The notes: generated by a model not told the origin, from the letters alone. A stretch of 64,000 nucleotides of DNA from Elusimicrobiota bacterium (GCA_016218545.1 JACRDQ010000023.1:62001-126000); one strand, 5' to 3'; positions 24,016 through 33,021 are shown, counted from the first letter of the stretch. A program made the numbers and translations.

Positions 24016-24339
24016 TGGCCCATCGGCCTGGTGTCAGGTCGAGGTTTTCTCGTGTCAGCAGAAGTGCCAGCTTTAAGCACAACATGCGGCGATGGTTCGC
24101 ATGCGACTCTGGAAATGCACACTCTGGATCCTCTGGCCGAGGTTCCCTCCCATGAAGTGTCGCCTGGGACGTTGTTTGCGGTCTCGTCGTCAGAATAACA
24201 CGGCGGATGAGAGAGGCTCAACGAAAAAGAGCTAAATGCCTGGGAAATCAACGAGGGGGAGGCGCAAGGCGGTCGACAAACACTGCAGGGGCGATCTGCA
24301 CAACATGGTCCGGTCCAAGCGATTTGATAGGATAGTGCC
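24016..24339. other. Non-coding gap between TA module and acetyltransferase
   Basis: I see no supported gene, RNA or repeat in this 324-bp stretch. It is lower in GC than the flanking genes. Short open frames here lack coding-like codon use and start signals. It should contain the promoter for the plus-strand GNAT gene, but no clear -35/-10 pair is visible. Confidence 0.5.
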
Positions 24340-25011
24340 GTGCCAGAGAAGCCGGCAGAGGGCCAGGAAAAAGGGCCTGAAGGCTACGTCTTCGATTCTC
24401 CGCGAGGGCCGGAGGATTGGCTTGCCATCAGGGACATCTGTTGCAGGACCGCTGAGGGCGGCAAGGGAGTCAGCGTGGAGCGGCGGGAGTTCTTCGCCGA
24501 GTACTGGATCAGGCCTTACGAGAAGTTGGCGCCTGCGTGGACCCTGGTGGCGCTCCATGAAGGCAAGGTCGCAGGCTATCTCTGCGGATGCCCGTCCACG
24601 GCCAGGTTCGCGGTGGCCAGGCACTTCCTCATCCGGTGGCCGCTCTTCCTTAAAGTCTGCATGGGGGCCTATCCTGACAGCCCGGATGCCGCAGCGTTTG
24701 CCAGGAGGTTCGTGGGCCTCAGGAAGGACCTGGGCAGGCGGCTGGCCGTGAAGTTCTTGGCAGGCGTCTTCACCCTCTATCCTGCGCACCTGCATGTCAA
24801 TGTGGACCCGGAGCATCAGGGCAAGGGCTTGGGCAAGAGGCTCATGGAGCTCTTTGCCCTGCGCTTGAGGCAGAAGGGCGTGGCTGGTCTGCACCTGGTG
24901 TGCGGAGACGGGCCAGCGGGCTTCTATGAAAAGCTCGGATTCGCCGACCTGGCTTCAACGACCATCGACGACAAGGCTCGGCTCCATGCCATGGGCATGA
25001 TCCTCGCCTGA
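24340..25011 (+). CDS. GNAT-family N-acetyltransferase
   Basis: The 223-residue protein uses a GTG start, with AGGA about 9 nt upstream. The acetyl-CoA-binding motif A is HVNVDPEHQGKGLGKRLM near residue 155, followed by the beta-bulge region VAGLHLVCGD and GFYEKLGF. An insertion of about 60 residues between the N-terminal strands and motif A makes it longer than minimal GNATs. The acetyl acceptor is unknown. It is the first gene of a plus-strand run with a C39-like lipoprotein peptidase and two TldD-family proteins. Confidence 0.85.
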   Translation: MPEKPAEGQEKGPEGYVFDSPRGPEDWLAIRDICCRTAEGGKGVSVERREFFAEYWIRPYEKLAPAWTLVALHEGKVAGYLCGCPSTARFAVARHFLIRWPLFLKVCMGAYPDSPDAAAFARRFVGLRKDLGRRLAVKFLAGVFTLYPAHLHVNVDPEHQGKGLGKRLMELFALRLRQKGVAGLHLVCGDGPAGFYEKLGFADLASTTIDDKARLHAMGMILA

Positions 25012-25032
25012 TATTGTAGACTCACGACAAGC

Positions 25033-25647
25033 ATGATACGCATCCTCGTTCCGGTCTTCGCGGCCCTGGTCCTCACAGCCTGCTCCACCGGGCCGAAATC
25101 GCTCCTGCCGAAGAACCACCTGCCCCTGCCCCTCACGAGGCAGTCTACGCCCTACACCTGCGGGGCAGCGGCTCTTCAATCCATCCTGCGCTACTATGGC
25201 GAGGATATCCGGGAGGACGTGCTGAGCCAGGAGCTGGGCTCTGACCCGGAAGAGGGCACGCGGTTCTGGAGGATGATGGAAGCGGCCCTGCGCCGGGGCA
25301 TCGGAGCTGAGGCTTTCGTGGATGCCAAGCTCTCGGACCTGCAAGCCGCCTTGGACCAGGGAAAGCCCGTGGTGGCGGCGTTCCAGGCCTGGGCTGAGGA
25401 GCCTGCGGACTATGCCAAGGACTGGGAAGACGGCCACTACGCGGTCGCGATCGGGCATGACGAGAAGAACCTCTACTTCATGGACCCCTCGACCCTGGGC
25501 AACTACGCCTTCATCCCCAAGACGGAGTTCGTGCGGCGCTGGCACGACGAGTACGACGGAGGCCGGGTCAGGGTCAACGGACTCATGATCGTCTTCTCCA
25601 AGCCGGAAAAGAACTATGACCCTCGGCAGGTCCCGAAGCTCGAATAG
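25033..25647 (+). CDS. C39-like peptidase lipoprotein
   Basis: The 204-residue protein has a lipoprotein signal with lipobox LTAC (Cys17), so it should be anchored to a membrane on the periplasmic side. The mature part is a papain-like C39 domain. The catalytic cysteine is Cys43 in TPYTCGAAALQSIL, and the histidine and aspartate lie in WEDGHYAVAIGHD and YFMDPS. C39 domains cleave leader peptides at double-glycine sites in ABC exporters. Stand-alone lipoprotein forms are of uncertain role. It sits 32 bp before the exported TldD-like protease gene, which makes a joint peptide-processing role worth considering. Confidence 0.85.
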   Translation: MIRILVPVFAALVLTACSTGPKSLLPKNHLPLPLTRQSTPYTCGAAALQSILRYYGEDIREDVLSQELGSDPEEGTRFWRMMEAALRRGIGAEAFVDAKLSDLQAALDQGKPVVAAFQAWAEEPADYAKDWEDGHYAVAIGHDEKNLYFMDPSTLGNYAFIPKTEFVRRWHDEYDGGRVRVNGLMIVFSKPEKNYDPRQVPKLE

Positions 25648-25679
25648 ATGCTAGAATCTCGCCAGTTCCGGGAGGTCAC

Positions 25680-27425
25680 ATGAACCGTCGCAGCCTCGCA
25701 GTCCTGACGCTCATCCTCATCCCCCTCTTCCTGGCCGGACCGTCCTCCGCCGCGGCTCCGGCGCAGGCCGTGGTCGCGGCGCCCAAGGCTGATTCGGATG
25801 TCCTGCTCACCAGCCTGAGCAAGGAGCTCATGCGCGCGTACAAGAAGCATCAAGAGGCGGAACAGCACCCGCTCTACTTCCTCTCCTACGTGGCCGAGGA
25901 CTCCCGGAACGTCTACATGGGCGCCTTGCTGGGCGCGCTCCGCTATGAGAGCGAGAGCCATGACCGCCGCCTGACGGTGGACGCGCGGGTGGGCACGCGC
26001 GCTCTGGACAACACGCACCAGATCAAGGGCATGGACGGCTGGGGCAGGGGCGAGGACTATGAGAGCGTGCGCCTGACCAACGAGGACGACGAGGCGGCCC
26101 TGCGCGCGGCTGCCTGGCTGCACACGGACAAGGTCCTCAAGGCCGCGCGCGAGCAGCTCACCAAGGTGCTCACGAACAAGGCGGTGACGGCGGAGGAGGA
26201 GGACAAGTCCGAGGACTTCTCCCCCTACCCGGCCTCGAGGCACTACTCGGTGCTCCCGGAGCCGAGCCTGGACCGCGCCCAATGGCGAGTGAGGATCAAG
26301 GGCCTCTCGGCGTTCTTCAAGAAGTACCCCTTCATCATCGACTCGGGGGTCCACCTCAGCGCCAAGACGATCAACCGCTACATCCTCAACTCCGAGGGCA
26401 CGGAGGTCGCGACCGGCAACCCCTACGTGCGCTTGAGCTACTACCTCTACGCCCGCACCACGGACGGCATGGACCTCACCCGGCACCAGTCCTATGACAC
26501 GGCCTCGGCCGCGGACCTCCCTGCGGACAGCGTCATCCTCAAGGACATGGAGCAGTCGGCCAAGGAGCTCGAGGCCCTGACCAAGGCGCCCCTGGTCGAG
26601 CCCTACACGGGGCCGGCCATCTTCCGCGCCAAGGCCTCGGCGGTCTACTTCCACGAGATCATGGGCCATCGGGTCGAGGGCCACCGCCAGAAGCTCGAGA
26701 GCGAGGGCCAGACCTTCACCAAGAAGCTCGGCCAGGCCGTGACCGCTCCCTTCATCAGCGTCTACGACGACGCGACCCAGCCCTCGTTCAAGGGCACGTT
26801 CCTGCGCGGCCACTACTCCTTCGACGACGAGGGGGTCCCGGCCCAGAACGTGACCATCGTCAAAGACGGCGTCCTCAAGGGCTTCCTCATGACGCGCTCG
26901 CCCGTCAAGAACTTCCCGGCCTCCAACGGCCACGCCCGCCGCGAGGCGGGAAGCCCCATCGTGGCGCGCATGGGCAACACCTTGGTCAAGGCCTCCTCCT
27001 CGGTGCCATATCCCAAGCTCAGGGAGATGCTCATCTCGGAGGTCCAGAAACAGAAGAAGCCCTTCGGACTGGTCTTCGACGACATCTCCGGCGGCTTCAC
27101 CATGACGGGCCGCGGCTTCACCCAGTCCTTCAAGGTCATCCCCCTGCTCGTCTACAAGGTCTACCCGGACGGCAAGCCCGACGAGGTGGTGCGCGGGGTG
27201 GACATCGTGGGCACCCCGCTGGCCTCGTTCACCAAGATCGCGGCCGCGGCCGATGACGACGACGTCTTCAACGGCACCTGCGGGGCCGAGTCCGGCAGCG
27301 TGCCGGTCTCGGCCGTGGCGCCCAGCCTGCTGCTCTCGGAGGTGGAGGTGGAGAAGAAGATGACCTTCTCCGAGAAGCCGCCCATCCTGCCCCCGCCGCA
27401 CCATGACCACGGAGGACGACCATGA
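25680..27425 (+). CDS. Exported TldD-like metalloprotease with intact HExxxH
   Basis: The 581-residue protein starts with a signal peptide (LTLILIPLFLAGPSSAAA). It belongs to the TldD/PmbA superfamily. The metal-binding motif is complete: FHEIMGHRVEGHR with His325, Glu326 and His330. The C-terminal barrel has VSPF-like FISVYDD, FDDEGVPA and the SPVKNFPASNGHARRE loop. Cytoplasmic TldD with TldE degrades unfolded peptides and processes microcin precursors. This copy is exported, which is unusual. GGGAGG precedes the ATG. Its stop overlaps the start of the metal-site-less paralogue (ATGA), suggesting a heterodimer as in TldD/TldE. Confidence 0.88.
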   Translation: MNRRSLAVLTLILIPLFLAGPSSAAAPAQAVVAAPKADSDVLLTSLSKELMRAYKKHQEAEQHPLYFLSYVAEDSRNVYMGALLGALRYESESHDRRLTVDARVGTRALDNTHQIKGMDGWGRGEDYESVRLTNEDDEAALRAAAWLHTDKVLKAAREQLTKVLTNKAVTAEEEDKSEDFSPYPASRHYSVLPEPSLDRAQWRVRIKGLSAFFKKYPFIIDSGVHLSAKTINRYILNSEGTEVATGNPYVRLSYYLYARTTDGMDLTRHQSYDTASAADLPADSVILKDMEQSAKELEALTKAPLVEPYTGPAIFRAKASAVYFHEIMGHRVEGHRQKLESEGQTFTKKLGQAVTAPFISVYDDATQPSFKGTFLRGHYSFDDEGVPAQNVTIVKDGVLKGFLMTRSPVKNFPASNGHARREAGSPIVARMGNTLVKASSSVPYPKLREMLISEVQKQKKPFGLVFDDISGGFTMTGRGFTQSFKVIPLLVYKVYPDGKPDEVVRGVDIVGTPLASFTKIAAAADDDDVFNGTCGAESGSVPVSAVAPSLLLSEVEVEKKMTFSEKPPILPPPHHDHGGRP

Positions 27426-29167
27426 ACCGGGACTTCTCGCGCCTAGCCGCCCTCTTGCTCTGCGCCGGCCTGCTCGGGGCCGCGGCTCCGTCGGCCCGGG
27501 GCCTCGACGCCACCGTCATCGCGGGCGACCCCGCCTTCTTCGACCCCATGGCCGCGGAGATGAAGCGGACCCTGGCGCGGCTCAACATGGAGAAGCTCGG
27601 CCTGCCCTACTTCGCGGCCTACACCGTGCGCGACACCAGGCGCATCGAGGTCTCGGCCTCCTTCGGCGCGCTCCGCGACTACGAGGACAACCGCTACCGG
27701 AGGGTGAAGGTCGACCTGCGCGTGGGCTCGGCCCAGTTCGACAACACGCACTACATCCCCAAGGACACCTGGCACTACGCCCCGGTGACGGACGGCCTCG
27801 TCATCGAGAACGACAACGACGCGCTCCGCTTCGACCTCTGGTCCGTGACGGACCGGACCTACAAGCAGGCCATGGAGACCCTCTCCAAGAAGAAGGCCTA
27901 CAAGCAGAGCCGTCTCATCAAAGAAGAGCTCCCCGACCTCTCGGCCGACCCGGCGGTGGTCTCGGTGGGGCCCATCACGGAGCCGCCCTTCGACCGCCCT
28001 GCGTGGGAGGAGGCGGTCCGCAAGCTGTCTGCGGTCTTCAAGGACTACCCCGCGGTCCAGGAATCGCGCGTCTTCCTCTATTGGACCCAGCAGCACGTCT
28101 ACTTCCTCGACAGCCAGGAACGGACCTCCCAGCGGGACGCCCATGACGTCGAGTTCTCCATCGAGGCCTCGGCCCAGGCCGCGGACGGCATGAAGCTCTC
28201 GGACCGCCGCCGCGTCATCCGCAAGGTCCCGTCGAGCCTGCCCCCCTTCGAGGAACTGCGCGCCGAAGCCGTGACCCTGGCCAAGGACCTCACGGCCCTG
28301 GCCGCGGCCCCGGCCTGGGAGGCCACCTACACGGGCCCCGTGCTCTTCGAGGGCCCGGCCGCCGGCGAGTTCTTCGACCAGCTCCTGGCCCGCAACGTCT
28401 CCTTCCCGCGCTCCCTGTGGCTCGAGGAGGAGGAGCGCATGAAGGAGTACTTCTACTCCGGCGCCTTCGCCGGCCGTCTGGGCCTGCGGGTGGTCTCGCC
28501 CTTCCTCAGCGTCTACGACGACCCCGCCATGGACGTCTTCGGGGGCACGCCCCTGATCGGCCACTACACGACCGACGACCAGGGCATGCGGGCCCAGAAG
28601 GTCGACCTCATCAAGGACGGCATCCTCAAAGACCTCCTCATGAGCCGCGAGCCCGTCAAGGAGCGCAAGGTCTCCAACGGCCACGGCCGGGGAGGGTCGG
28701 AGGAGCACGCCACGGCCCACATCGGCAACCTCTTCATCGAGGCCTCCAAGACCGCGGACCCCAAGGCGCTCAAAGAGGAGCTCATCCGCCAGGCCAAGGG
28801 CTACGGCCTCGACTACGGGATCATCGTCCGGCGCATGGGCGACGAGTCCAAGCGGGGCGACACGGACGCCCTGGCCGCGCCGCTCCTCGTCTACAAGGTG
28901 GCGGTCAAGGACGGCCGTGAGGAGCTCGTCCGCAACGCACAGTTCATGAACGTGACCACCAGGGCCCTGCGCGACATCGCGCTCGCGAGCAAGACCCGGC
29001 GGGTCCACAACTACTACCAACTGGGACCTTACCGCTTCTCGAGGGGCGAGGTCCCGGCCAGCATCATCCACCCCGACATCCTCGTGGCTGAGATGGAGCT
29101 CAAGAAGTCCGAGGAAAAACCGGAGAAGCCTCCGGTCCTGGGCCACCCCTTCTTCACGCGGAAGTGA
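27422..29167 (+). CDS. Exported TldE-like partner lacking the metal motif
   Basis: This 581-residue paralogue of the preceding protein also has a signal peptide (ALLLCAGLLGAAAPSARG). It has the same domain order, with FLSVYDD, YTTDDQGMRAQKVDLIKDG and SREPVKERKVSNGHGRGG. At the site equivalent to HEIMGH it reads FFDQLLARN, so no zinc ligands remain. In the classical system TldE is likewise catalytically inactive and pairs with TldD to close the chamber, so this looks like a parallel division of labour in the periplasm. It overlaps both neighbours (ATGA before, GTGA after). Substrates are unknown. Confidence 0.85.
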   Translation: MNRDFSRLAALLLCAGLLGAAAPSARGLDATVIAGDPAFFDPMAAEMKRTLARLNMEKLGLPYFAAYTVRDTRRIEVSASFGALRDYEDNRYRRVKVDLRVGSAQFDNTHYIPKDTWHYAPVTDGLVIENDNDALRFDLWSVTDRTYKQAMETLSKKKAYKQSRLIKEELPDLSADPAVVSVGPITEPPFDRPAWEEAVRKLSAVFKDYPAVQESRVFLYWTQQHVYFLDSQERTSQRDAHDVEFSIEASAQAADGMKLSDRRRVIRKVPSSLPPFEELRAEAVTLAKDLTALAAAPAWEATYTGPVLFEGPAAGEFFDQLLARNVSFPRSLWLEEEERMKEYFYSGAFAGRLGLRVVSPFLSVYDDPAMDVFGGTPLIGHYTTDDQGMRAQKVDLIKDGILKDLLMSREPVKERKVSNGHGRGGSEEHATAHIGNLFIEASKTADPKALKEELIRQAKGYGLDYGIIVRRMGDESKRGDTDALAAPLLVYKVAVKDGREELVRNAQFMNVTTRALRDIALASKTRRVHNYYQLGPYRFSRGEVPASIIHPDILVAEMELKKSEEKPEKPPVLGHPFFTRK

Positions 29168-30468
29168 CGAAGCGCGCCCTGCTCGCCGTCTTCGCGGCGG
29201 CCCTGGCCCTGCGCCTGGGCCTCTGGCTGAGGATGGGCGCGGCCGGGCCGCAAGCGCACCTCAGGCCGGACAGCCTCGGCTACGTGGGGTTGGCCCGCGG
29301 CCTGGCTGAGACCGGCAGGTTCGCCTCGCTGGGCTTCGACGAGCCGGGCATCGACGCGGCCCGGACCCCGGGGTATCCGCTCTTCCTCGCGCTGCACCGG
29401 CCCATATCCGACTCCCCACGCTGGCCGGCCCTGACCCAGTGCGTGCTCGATTCCGGGGCAGCGGTCCTGCTGGCCTTGGCCGCGGGAGCCCTGGCTCCCG
29501 GCAGCCCGGCGTGGCTGGCAGGCCTGCTCTACGGCCTCGACCCGATGACCGCGGCCCACGCCCCGCTCCTGGTGACCGAGGTCCCCTTCAACTGGCTCAT
29601 GATCCTCGGGCTCTGGCTCCTGCTCAGGAAAGGCGTCTCTCCAGGCCCTGGCTGGGGACTATGCCTCGGGGCCGCGGCCCTGGTGCGGCCCATCGCAGCC
29701 TACCTCTGGCCGGTCTGGGGCTTTGCACTCCTCCCCTGGGGCCGGAGTTCCAAGGCGAGGTTCGGGCTCGGGCTCTTCCTGGCCGCCCTCATCCCGGGCT
29801 TGTGGTGCGCGAGGAACCTCGGCGTCTACGGCCAGGCTTCCTTGAGCACCGTGACCGGGACCAACCTGCTCTTCTACGAGGCGGCCGCGGTCCGGGCCTC
29901 GGCTGAAGGCATCCCCAGCAGCGAGGCGGTCCGGCTCTTCAAAGCGGAGCTGGCCCTCCGTTATCGCGAGCCTCCGGCCACCCCTTTCGTGGAGTCCTCA
30001 CAGCGCAAGGCCCTGGCGCGGGAGTACCTGCTCCGACACCCAGGAGCGGTCATGCGCGTGCACGCGGCGGCAGGCTTCAAGATGCTCTTCGGCCCGGGCT
30101 TGGATCTTCTGGCTGAGGAGCTCTTCCCGACCGAGCCCGGGGTCCAGGCGCAGGTGGAGCTCCACCAGGTGACCGGGCAGGGCACCAGGGCCCTCCTGCA
30201 GCGCAGGCCCGGCCTCTGGCTCGCCCTGGCCTGGACCATGGCGCTCCTTGCGGCCTGCTACGTCCTCGCCTGCCGAGGGGCTTGGAGGCTGCTGACGGAC
30301 CCCGACCGGTCCAAGACCGCAGCCGTGCTCCTCCCGGCCGCCTACCTCCTCGTCTTGTCCGTGGGAGGCTGGGCCTATTACCGGTTCCGGGTCCCGCTCT
30401 GGCCCTTCGCCGCCCTCCTGGCCCCGCTCGGCTGGGGCCATCGTACCAGCCCCTCCCCCAATCCGTAG
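29164..30468 (+). CDS. GT-C-like membrane glycosyltransferase, ArnT/PMT type
   Basis: The 434-residue membrane protein uses a GTG start overlapping the TldE-like stop. It has about ten helices. The first loop carries RPDSLGYVGLARGL and ARTPGYPLFLAL, with acidic residues typical of dolichyl- or undecaprenyl-phosphate sugar transferases. LRPIAAYLWP-type (LVRPIAAYLWP) segments are also seen in ArnT-like proteins. It differs from the two other GT-C proteins in the window and is shorter. Its coupling to exported proteases suggests envelope modification in the same process, but no substrate can be named. Confidence 0.75.
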   Translation: MTKRALLAVFAAALALRLGLWLRMGAAGPQAHLRPDSLGYVGLARGLAETGRFASLGFDEPGIDAARTPGYPLFLALHRPISDSPRWPALTQCVLDSGAAVLLALAAGALAPGSPAWLAGLLYGLDPMTAAHAPLLVTEVPFNWLMILGLWLLLRKGVSPGPGWGLCLGAAALVRPIAAYLWPVWGFALLPWGRSSKARFGLGLFLAALIPGLWCARNLGVYGQASLSTVTGTNLLFYEAAAVRASAEGIPSSEAVRLFKAELALRYREPPATPFVESSQRKALAREYLLRHPGAVMRVHAAAGFKMLFGPGLDLLAEELFPTEPGVQAQVELHQVTGQGTRALLQRRPGLWLALAWTMALLAACYVLACRGAWRLLTDPDRSKTAAVLLPAAYLLVLSVGGWAYYRFRVPLWPFAALLAPLGWGHRTSPSPNP

Positions 30469-30477
30469 TATTCCGTA

Positions 30478-30506
30478 TTGGTCCGCGGGCCGGTCCGCGG
30501 TAGAAT
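30478..30506 (+). promoter_or_regulatory. Promoter with 12-bp-spaced GGTCCGCGG repeats
   Basis: TTGGTC (30478-30483), 17 nt, then TAGAAT (30501-30506), a five-of-six -10. Two GGTCCGCGG copies (30480-30488 and 30492-30500) lie 12 bp apart across the -35/spacer and could be a regulator site. The small frame starting at 30524 follows. Confidence 0.45.
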
Positions 30507-30523
30507 GGAATCAGGAGATTCCC

Positions 30524-30694
30524 ATGCAACCCTCACCCTCCGTCCTCTCGCAGAACCACAGCGCTCCGAAGGAGCGGGCCGTCTCCCCGTGGAGCCGGCC
30601 CGTGGTCCAGGGAGGGGAGGCGCAGCAGGTGCGGATCCGCATCAGCTGGCGCACCGCGGAAGCGGTGCGGCTGTCTCCGCACCAGGCCCGCTAA
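30524..30694 (+). CDS. Possible small protein, 56 residues
   Basis: An ATG at 30524 with AGGAGA 6 nt upstream and a promoter-like TAGAAT 17 nt earlier opens a 56-codon frame. Its composition is basic and Ser/Pro-rich (SPWSRPVVQGG then VRIRISWRTAEAVRL). I recognise no family. Its stop overlaps the Trm112-like gene stop on the other strand by 2 bp. A good start region favours it. The short length and convergent overlap weigh against it. Confidence 0.45.
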   Translation: MQPSPSVLSQNHSAPKERAVSPWSRPVVQGGEAQQVRIRISWRTAEAVRLSPHQAR

Positions 30695-30864
30695 CCTTCG
30701 GGGGGAGCCGCCTCTTCAGGCAGCATGTTGGGGATGTCGTCTTTGACCGCGTAGCGGCGGCCGCACTTGGCGCACACCAGGGCGGATTCCTCCGTCGCGA
30801 ACGCCACCGGGGTCTTGCAGACCGGGCAGGCGAGGATCTTGAGGAGCTCGGGGTCCAGGGCCAT
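30691..30864 (-). CDS. Trm112-like zinc-ribbon protein (UPF0434/YcaR type)
   Basis: The 57-residue protein has two CxxC pairs, ACPVCKTPV (Cys13, Cys16) and VCAKCGRRY, followed by AVKDDIPNMLPEEA. This matches the small Trm112p-like family, which in eukaryotes and some bacteria activates methyltransferases by binding them. The ATG at 30864 overlaps the stop of the TldE gene by one base (TGATG). It is the last gene of the long minus-strand operon. Confidence 0.88.
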   Translation of the reverse strand: MALDPELLKILACPVCKTPVAFATEESALVCAKCGRRYAVKDDIPNMLPEEAAPPEG

Positions 30865-32222
30865 CACGCCACCGTCATGTGCGAGATCCGGAAAGTGGGA
30901 GCGCCCAGGCTTCCGAAGAAGGTCAGGTCGTCTGCGACCATGTCGATGCGGCCGAGGAGGTCCATGATGTTGCCCGATATCATGCATCCTTTGACGGCGC
31001 CGGTCAAGCGGCCGGCCTCGATGGCCACGCCCGAGGCGCCCACCGATATCTCGCCCGAGGTCGGGTCCGTCATGTGCATGCCCAGGATCTCGAGGACAAG
31101 AAGGCCGTCCTTGGTGTCGGAGATGATCTTCTCGCGGCTGCTGGTCCCGGCCGCGAGGTAGAAGTTCGAGGGCGCGGGGCCGGGCAGGCCCTTATAAGAG
31201 CCGCGGCTTGCGCTGGCGTTGGAGGCGCGGCCCTCCTTGTTTGCCGTGTAGGTGTCGTAGAAGTAGTCCTTGAGGACCCCGCGCTCCACCATGGTCTTGG
31301 TCTTCGTCGGATAGCCCTCGTCGTCGTAGGCGGAGCTCGCGGCCCCGCCCGGCCTGCGGGGGTCGTCTGCGAAGGTGATGAGCTCCGAGCCGATCCGCTT
31401 GCCCGCCTTGCCCGCCAGGAGCGAGCGTCCCCGCTGGACCGAGTCCGCGCAGAGGAGCTCCGCAACCAGCTCCAGGAGCTCTCCCGCCACCCAGGGGTCG
31501 ATGACCACGGAGCGCCGGCGGCCCGGGAGCTTGCGCGCGTCGAGCAGGGCCAGCGCCCGCCAGACCCCGTCCTTGGCCACGCGGTCGAAGTCGAGCGCTG
31601 CCTTGCTCCTGCTGGACTCGAACGCGGCCCCAACCTGGAGCTCGCCGTCCCGGCCCGCGGCCAGGACGTTGATGCCCGTGGTGGCCGACGAGCCGCGCTC
31701 GTACGCGCGCACCCCGGCTGAGTTGGCGACCACGACCTCCCCGCGGGACTCCCCGTAGCCGACCCTCAGGACCGAGCGCACGCGCGGGTCCGCGGCTTGG
31801 GCCGAGGCCTGCAAGACCTCCAGCCGCTCCTGCCACGTCTCGAGGGTCTTCGTGAAGAGCGAGTCGTCCCAGAGGGACGCGTCGAACTCCGGGTCCGGGG
31901 GCGGCGGCGGGCTGACCGGGGCGAAGCCCGCGTGGTCGTCCGGCTCGAGGTGGGGCATCTGCTCGTAGACCCGGTCGAAGATGGAGTGGATGGTGGCCTG
32001 GTCGACCCCGCCCGCGGAGGCGAAGCCCATCCTGCCCTGGTCGAGGACCCTCACCCCCACGCCCTCGGACTCGGCGCTCTGGACGCTCTCGAGACTGCCG
32101 TTGCGCATCTCGATGCCGCGCTCCTCGCCGCGGGCCAGGTAGACCTCGGCCTCCACGCCCGGGGCGCGCTTCTTGATCCAATCCAGCGACTCGAGCGCGA
32201 GCTCGAGCAGGGGCCTCTTCAT
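30864..32222 (-). CDS. pmbA: TldE/PmbA family protein (cytoplasmic)
   Basis: The 452-residue protein has no signal peptide and no HExxxH, as expected for TldE/PmbA. Typical segments are VQSAESEGVGVRVL, VVVANSAGVRAYERG and VIDPWVAGELLELV, then SAYDDEGYPT and ISVGASGVAIEAGRLT at the C-terminus. With TldD it forms a heterodimeric peptidase that degrades unfolded or leader peptides. The matching cytoplasmic TldD is not in this window. It is a third member of the superfamily within 7 kb but is divergent from the two exported ones. It overlaps the small membrane-protein gene (ATGA). Confidence 0.9.
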   Translation of the reverse strand: MKRPLLELALESLDWIKKRAPGVEAEVYLARGEERGIEMRNGSLESVQSAESEGVGVRVLDQGRMGFASAGGVDQATIHSIFDRVYEQMPHLEPDDHAGFAPVSPPPPPDPEFDASLWDDSLFTKTLETWQERLEVLQASAQAADPRVRSVLRVGYGESRGEVVVANSAGVRAYERGSSATTGINVLAAGRDGELQVGAAFESSRSKAALDFDRVAKDGVWRALALLDARKLPGRRRSVVIDPWVAGELLELVAELLCADSVQRGRSLLAGKAGKRIGSELITFADDPRRPGGAASSAYDDEGYPTKTKTMVERGVLKDYFYDTYTANKEGRASNASASRGSYKGLPGPAPSNFYLAAGTSSREKIISDTKDGLLVLEILGMHMTDPTSGEISVGASGVAIEAGRLTGAVKGCMISGNIMDLLGRIDMVADDLTFFGSLGAPTFRISHMTVA

Positions 32223-32440
32223 CCGGCGCGCATGCCCTGCCAGCCCATGTAGATGAAGAGCAGGCTCAGGAGCAGGAAGAAGATGCCCCACTTGCGCCGC
32301 TCCAGGGAGATGCGCGCGTCGTTGAAGAGCTGCTCGCGGATGAACTCGTTCATGCGCTGGATGAGGCCGGGCCGGTAGAGGTAGCCCAGGCCGAGCAGGA
32401 GGAAGAAGAGGCCGACGACGACCTTCAACTCGGGGTTCAC
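32219..32440 (-). CDS. Small two-helix membrane protein
   Basis: This 73-residue protein has two hydrophobic segments, VVVGLFFLLLGLGYLY and GIFFLLLSLLFIYMGW, joined by a charged loop of about 25 residues. The family is not recognised. It is sandwiched between pth and pmbA with 4-bp overlaps on both sides, so it is surely translated as part of the operon. The function is unknown. Confidence 0.78.
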   Translation of the reverse strand: MNPELKVVVGLFFLLLGLGYLYRPGLIQRMNEFIREQLFNDARISLERRKWGIFFLLLSLLFIYMGWQGMRAG

Positions 32441-33012
32441 GCCGTCTCCTCCTTCGGCTCTTCCCGGTTGAACTTGTTCATCGCCGCCTCAAGCCCCTCG
32501 TCGAGCGCGGTCCGGACCGCCTCCACCCCGCGCTCCGCCATCTCGCAGAAGGCATCCTCCTCGGCCGCGGAGAAGCGGCCCAGGACGAAGTCGGTCGCGT
32601 CCCAGCCGGCCGGGACCGGGCCGACCCCCAGCCGCAAGCGCGGGACAGCGTCCGTGCCCAGGGCGTCGATGATGGACTTCATGCCCTTCTGCCCGCCCGA
32701 CGATCCGGACGGCCGCAGCCTCATGCGGCCCAGGGGCAGCGAGATGTCGTCGAAGCACACGAGGGTCTCCGCCGGCTCGACCCGGTGGAACCGGGAGAAG
32801 GCGGACACGAAGGCGCCCGAGTCGTTCATGAAGGTCATGGGCCGGCCGTACAGGACCCCGCCGGCCCGGGCGTACACGCCCAGGCCGCGGAAGTCCTTCC
32901 AGGAAGCGTCCTCGCCGGCAAGGGCCGAGACCACCCGGGACCCCGCGTTGTGCCGTGTCCTGGCATAGCGCGGTCCTGGGTTTCCCAGCCCCACCACCAG
33001 CCGCAGGGCCAA
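32437..33012 (-). CDS. pth: Peptidyl-tRNA hydrolase
   Basis: The enzyme releases tRNA from peptidyl-tRNAs that drop off the ribosome. The 191-residue product has LVVGLGNPG (Asn11), TRHNAG (catalytic His21), MTFMNDSG and the DDISLPLGRMRLR segment, then GSSGGQKGMKSI, all diagnostic. The start is a TTG at 33012. It aligns exactly with the E. coli N-terminus and has GGGCGGG upstream, 9 bp after the rplY stop. Order rplY-pth is common in bacteria. Confidence 0.95.
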   Translation of the reverse strand: MALRLVVGLGNPGPRYARTRHNAGSRVVSALAGEDASWKDFRGLGVYARAGGVLYGRPMTFMNDSGAFVSAFSRFHRVEPAETLVCFDDISLPLGRMRLRPSGSSGGQKGMKSIIDALGTDAVPRLRLGVGPVPAGWDATDFVLGRFSAAEEDAFCEMAERGVEAVRTALDEGLEAAMNKFNREEPKEETA

Positions 33013-33021
33013 GTCCCGCCC

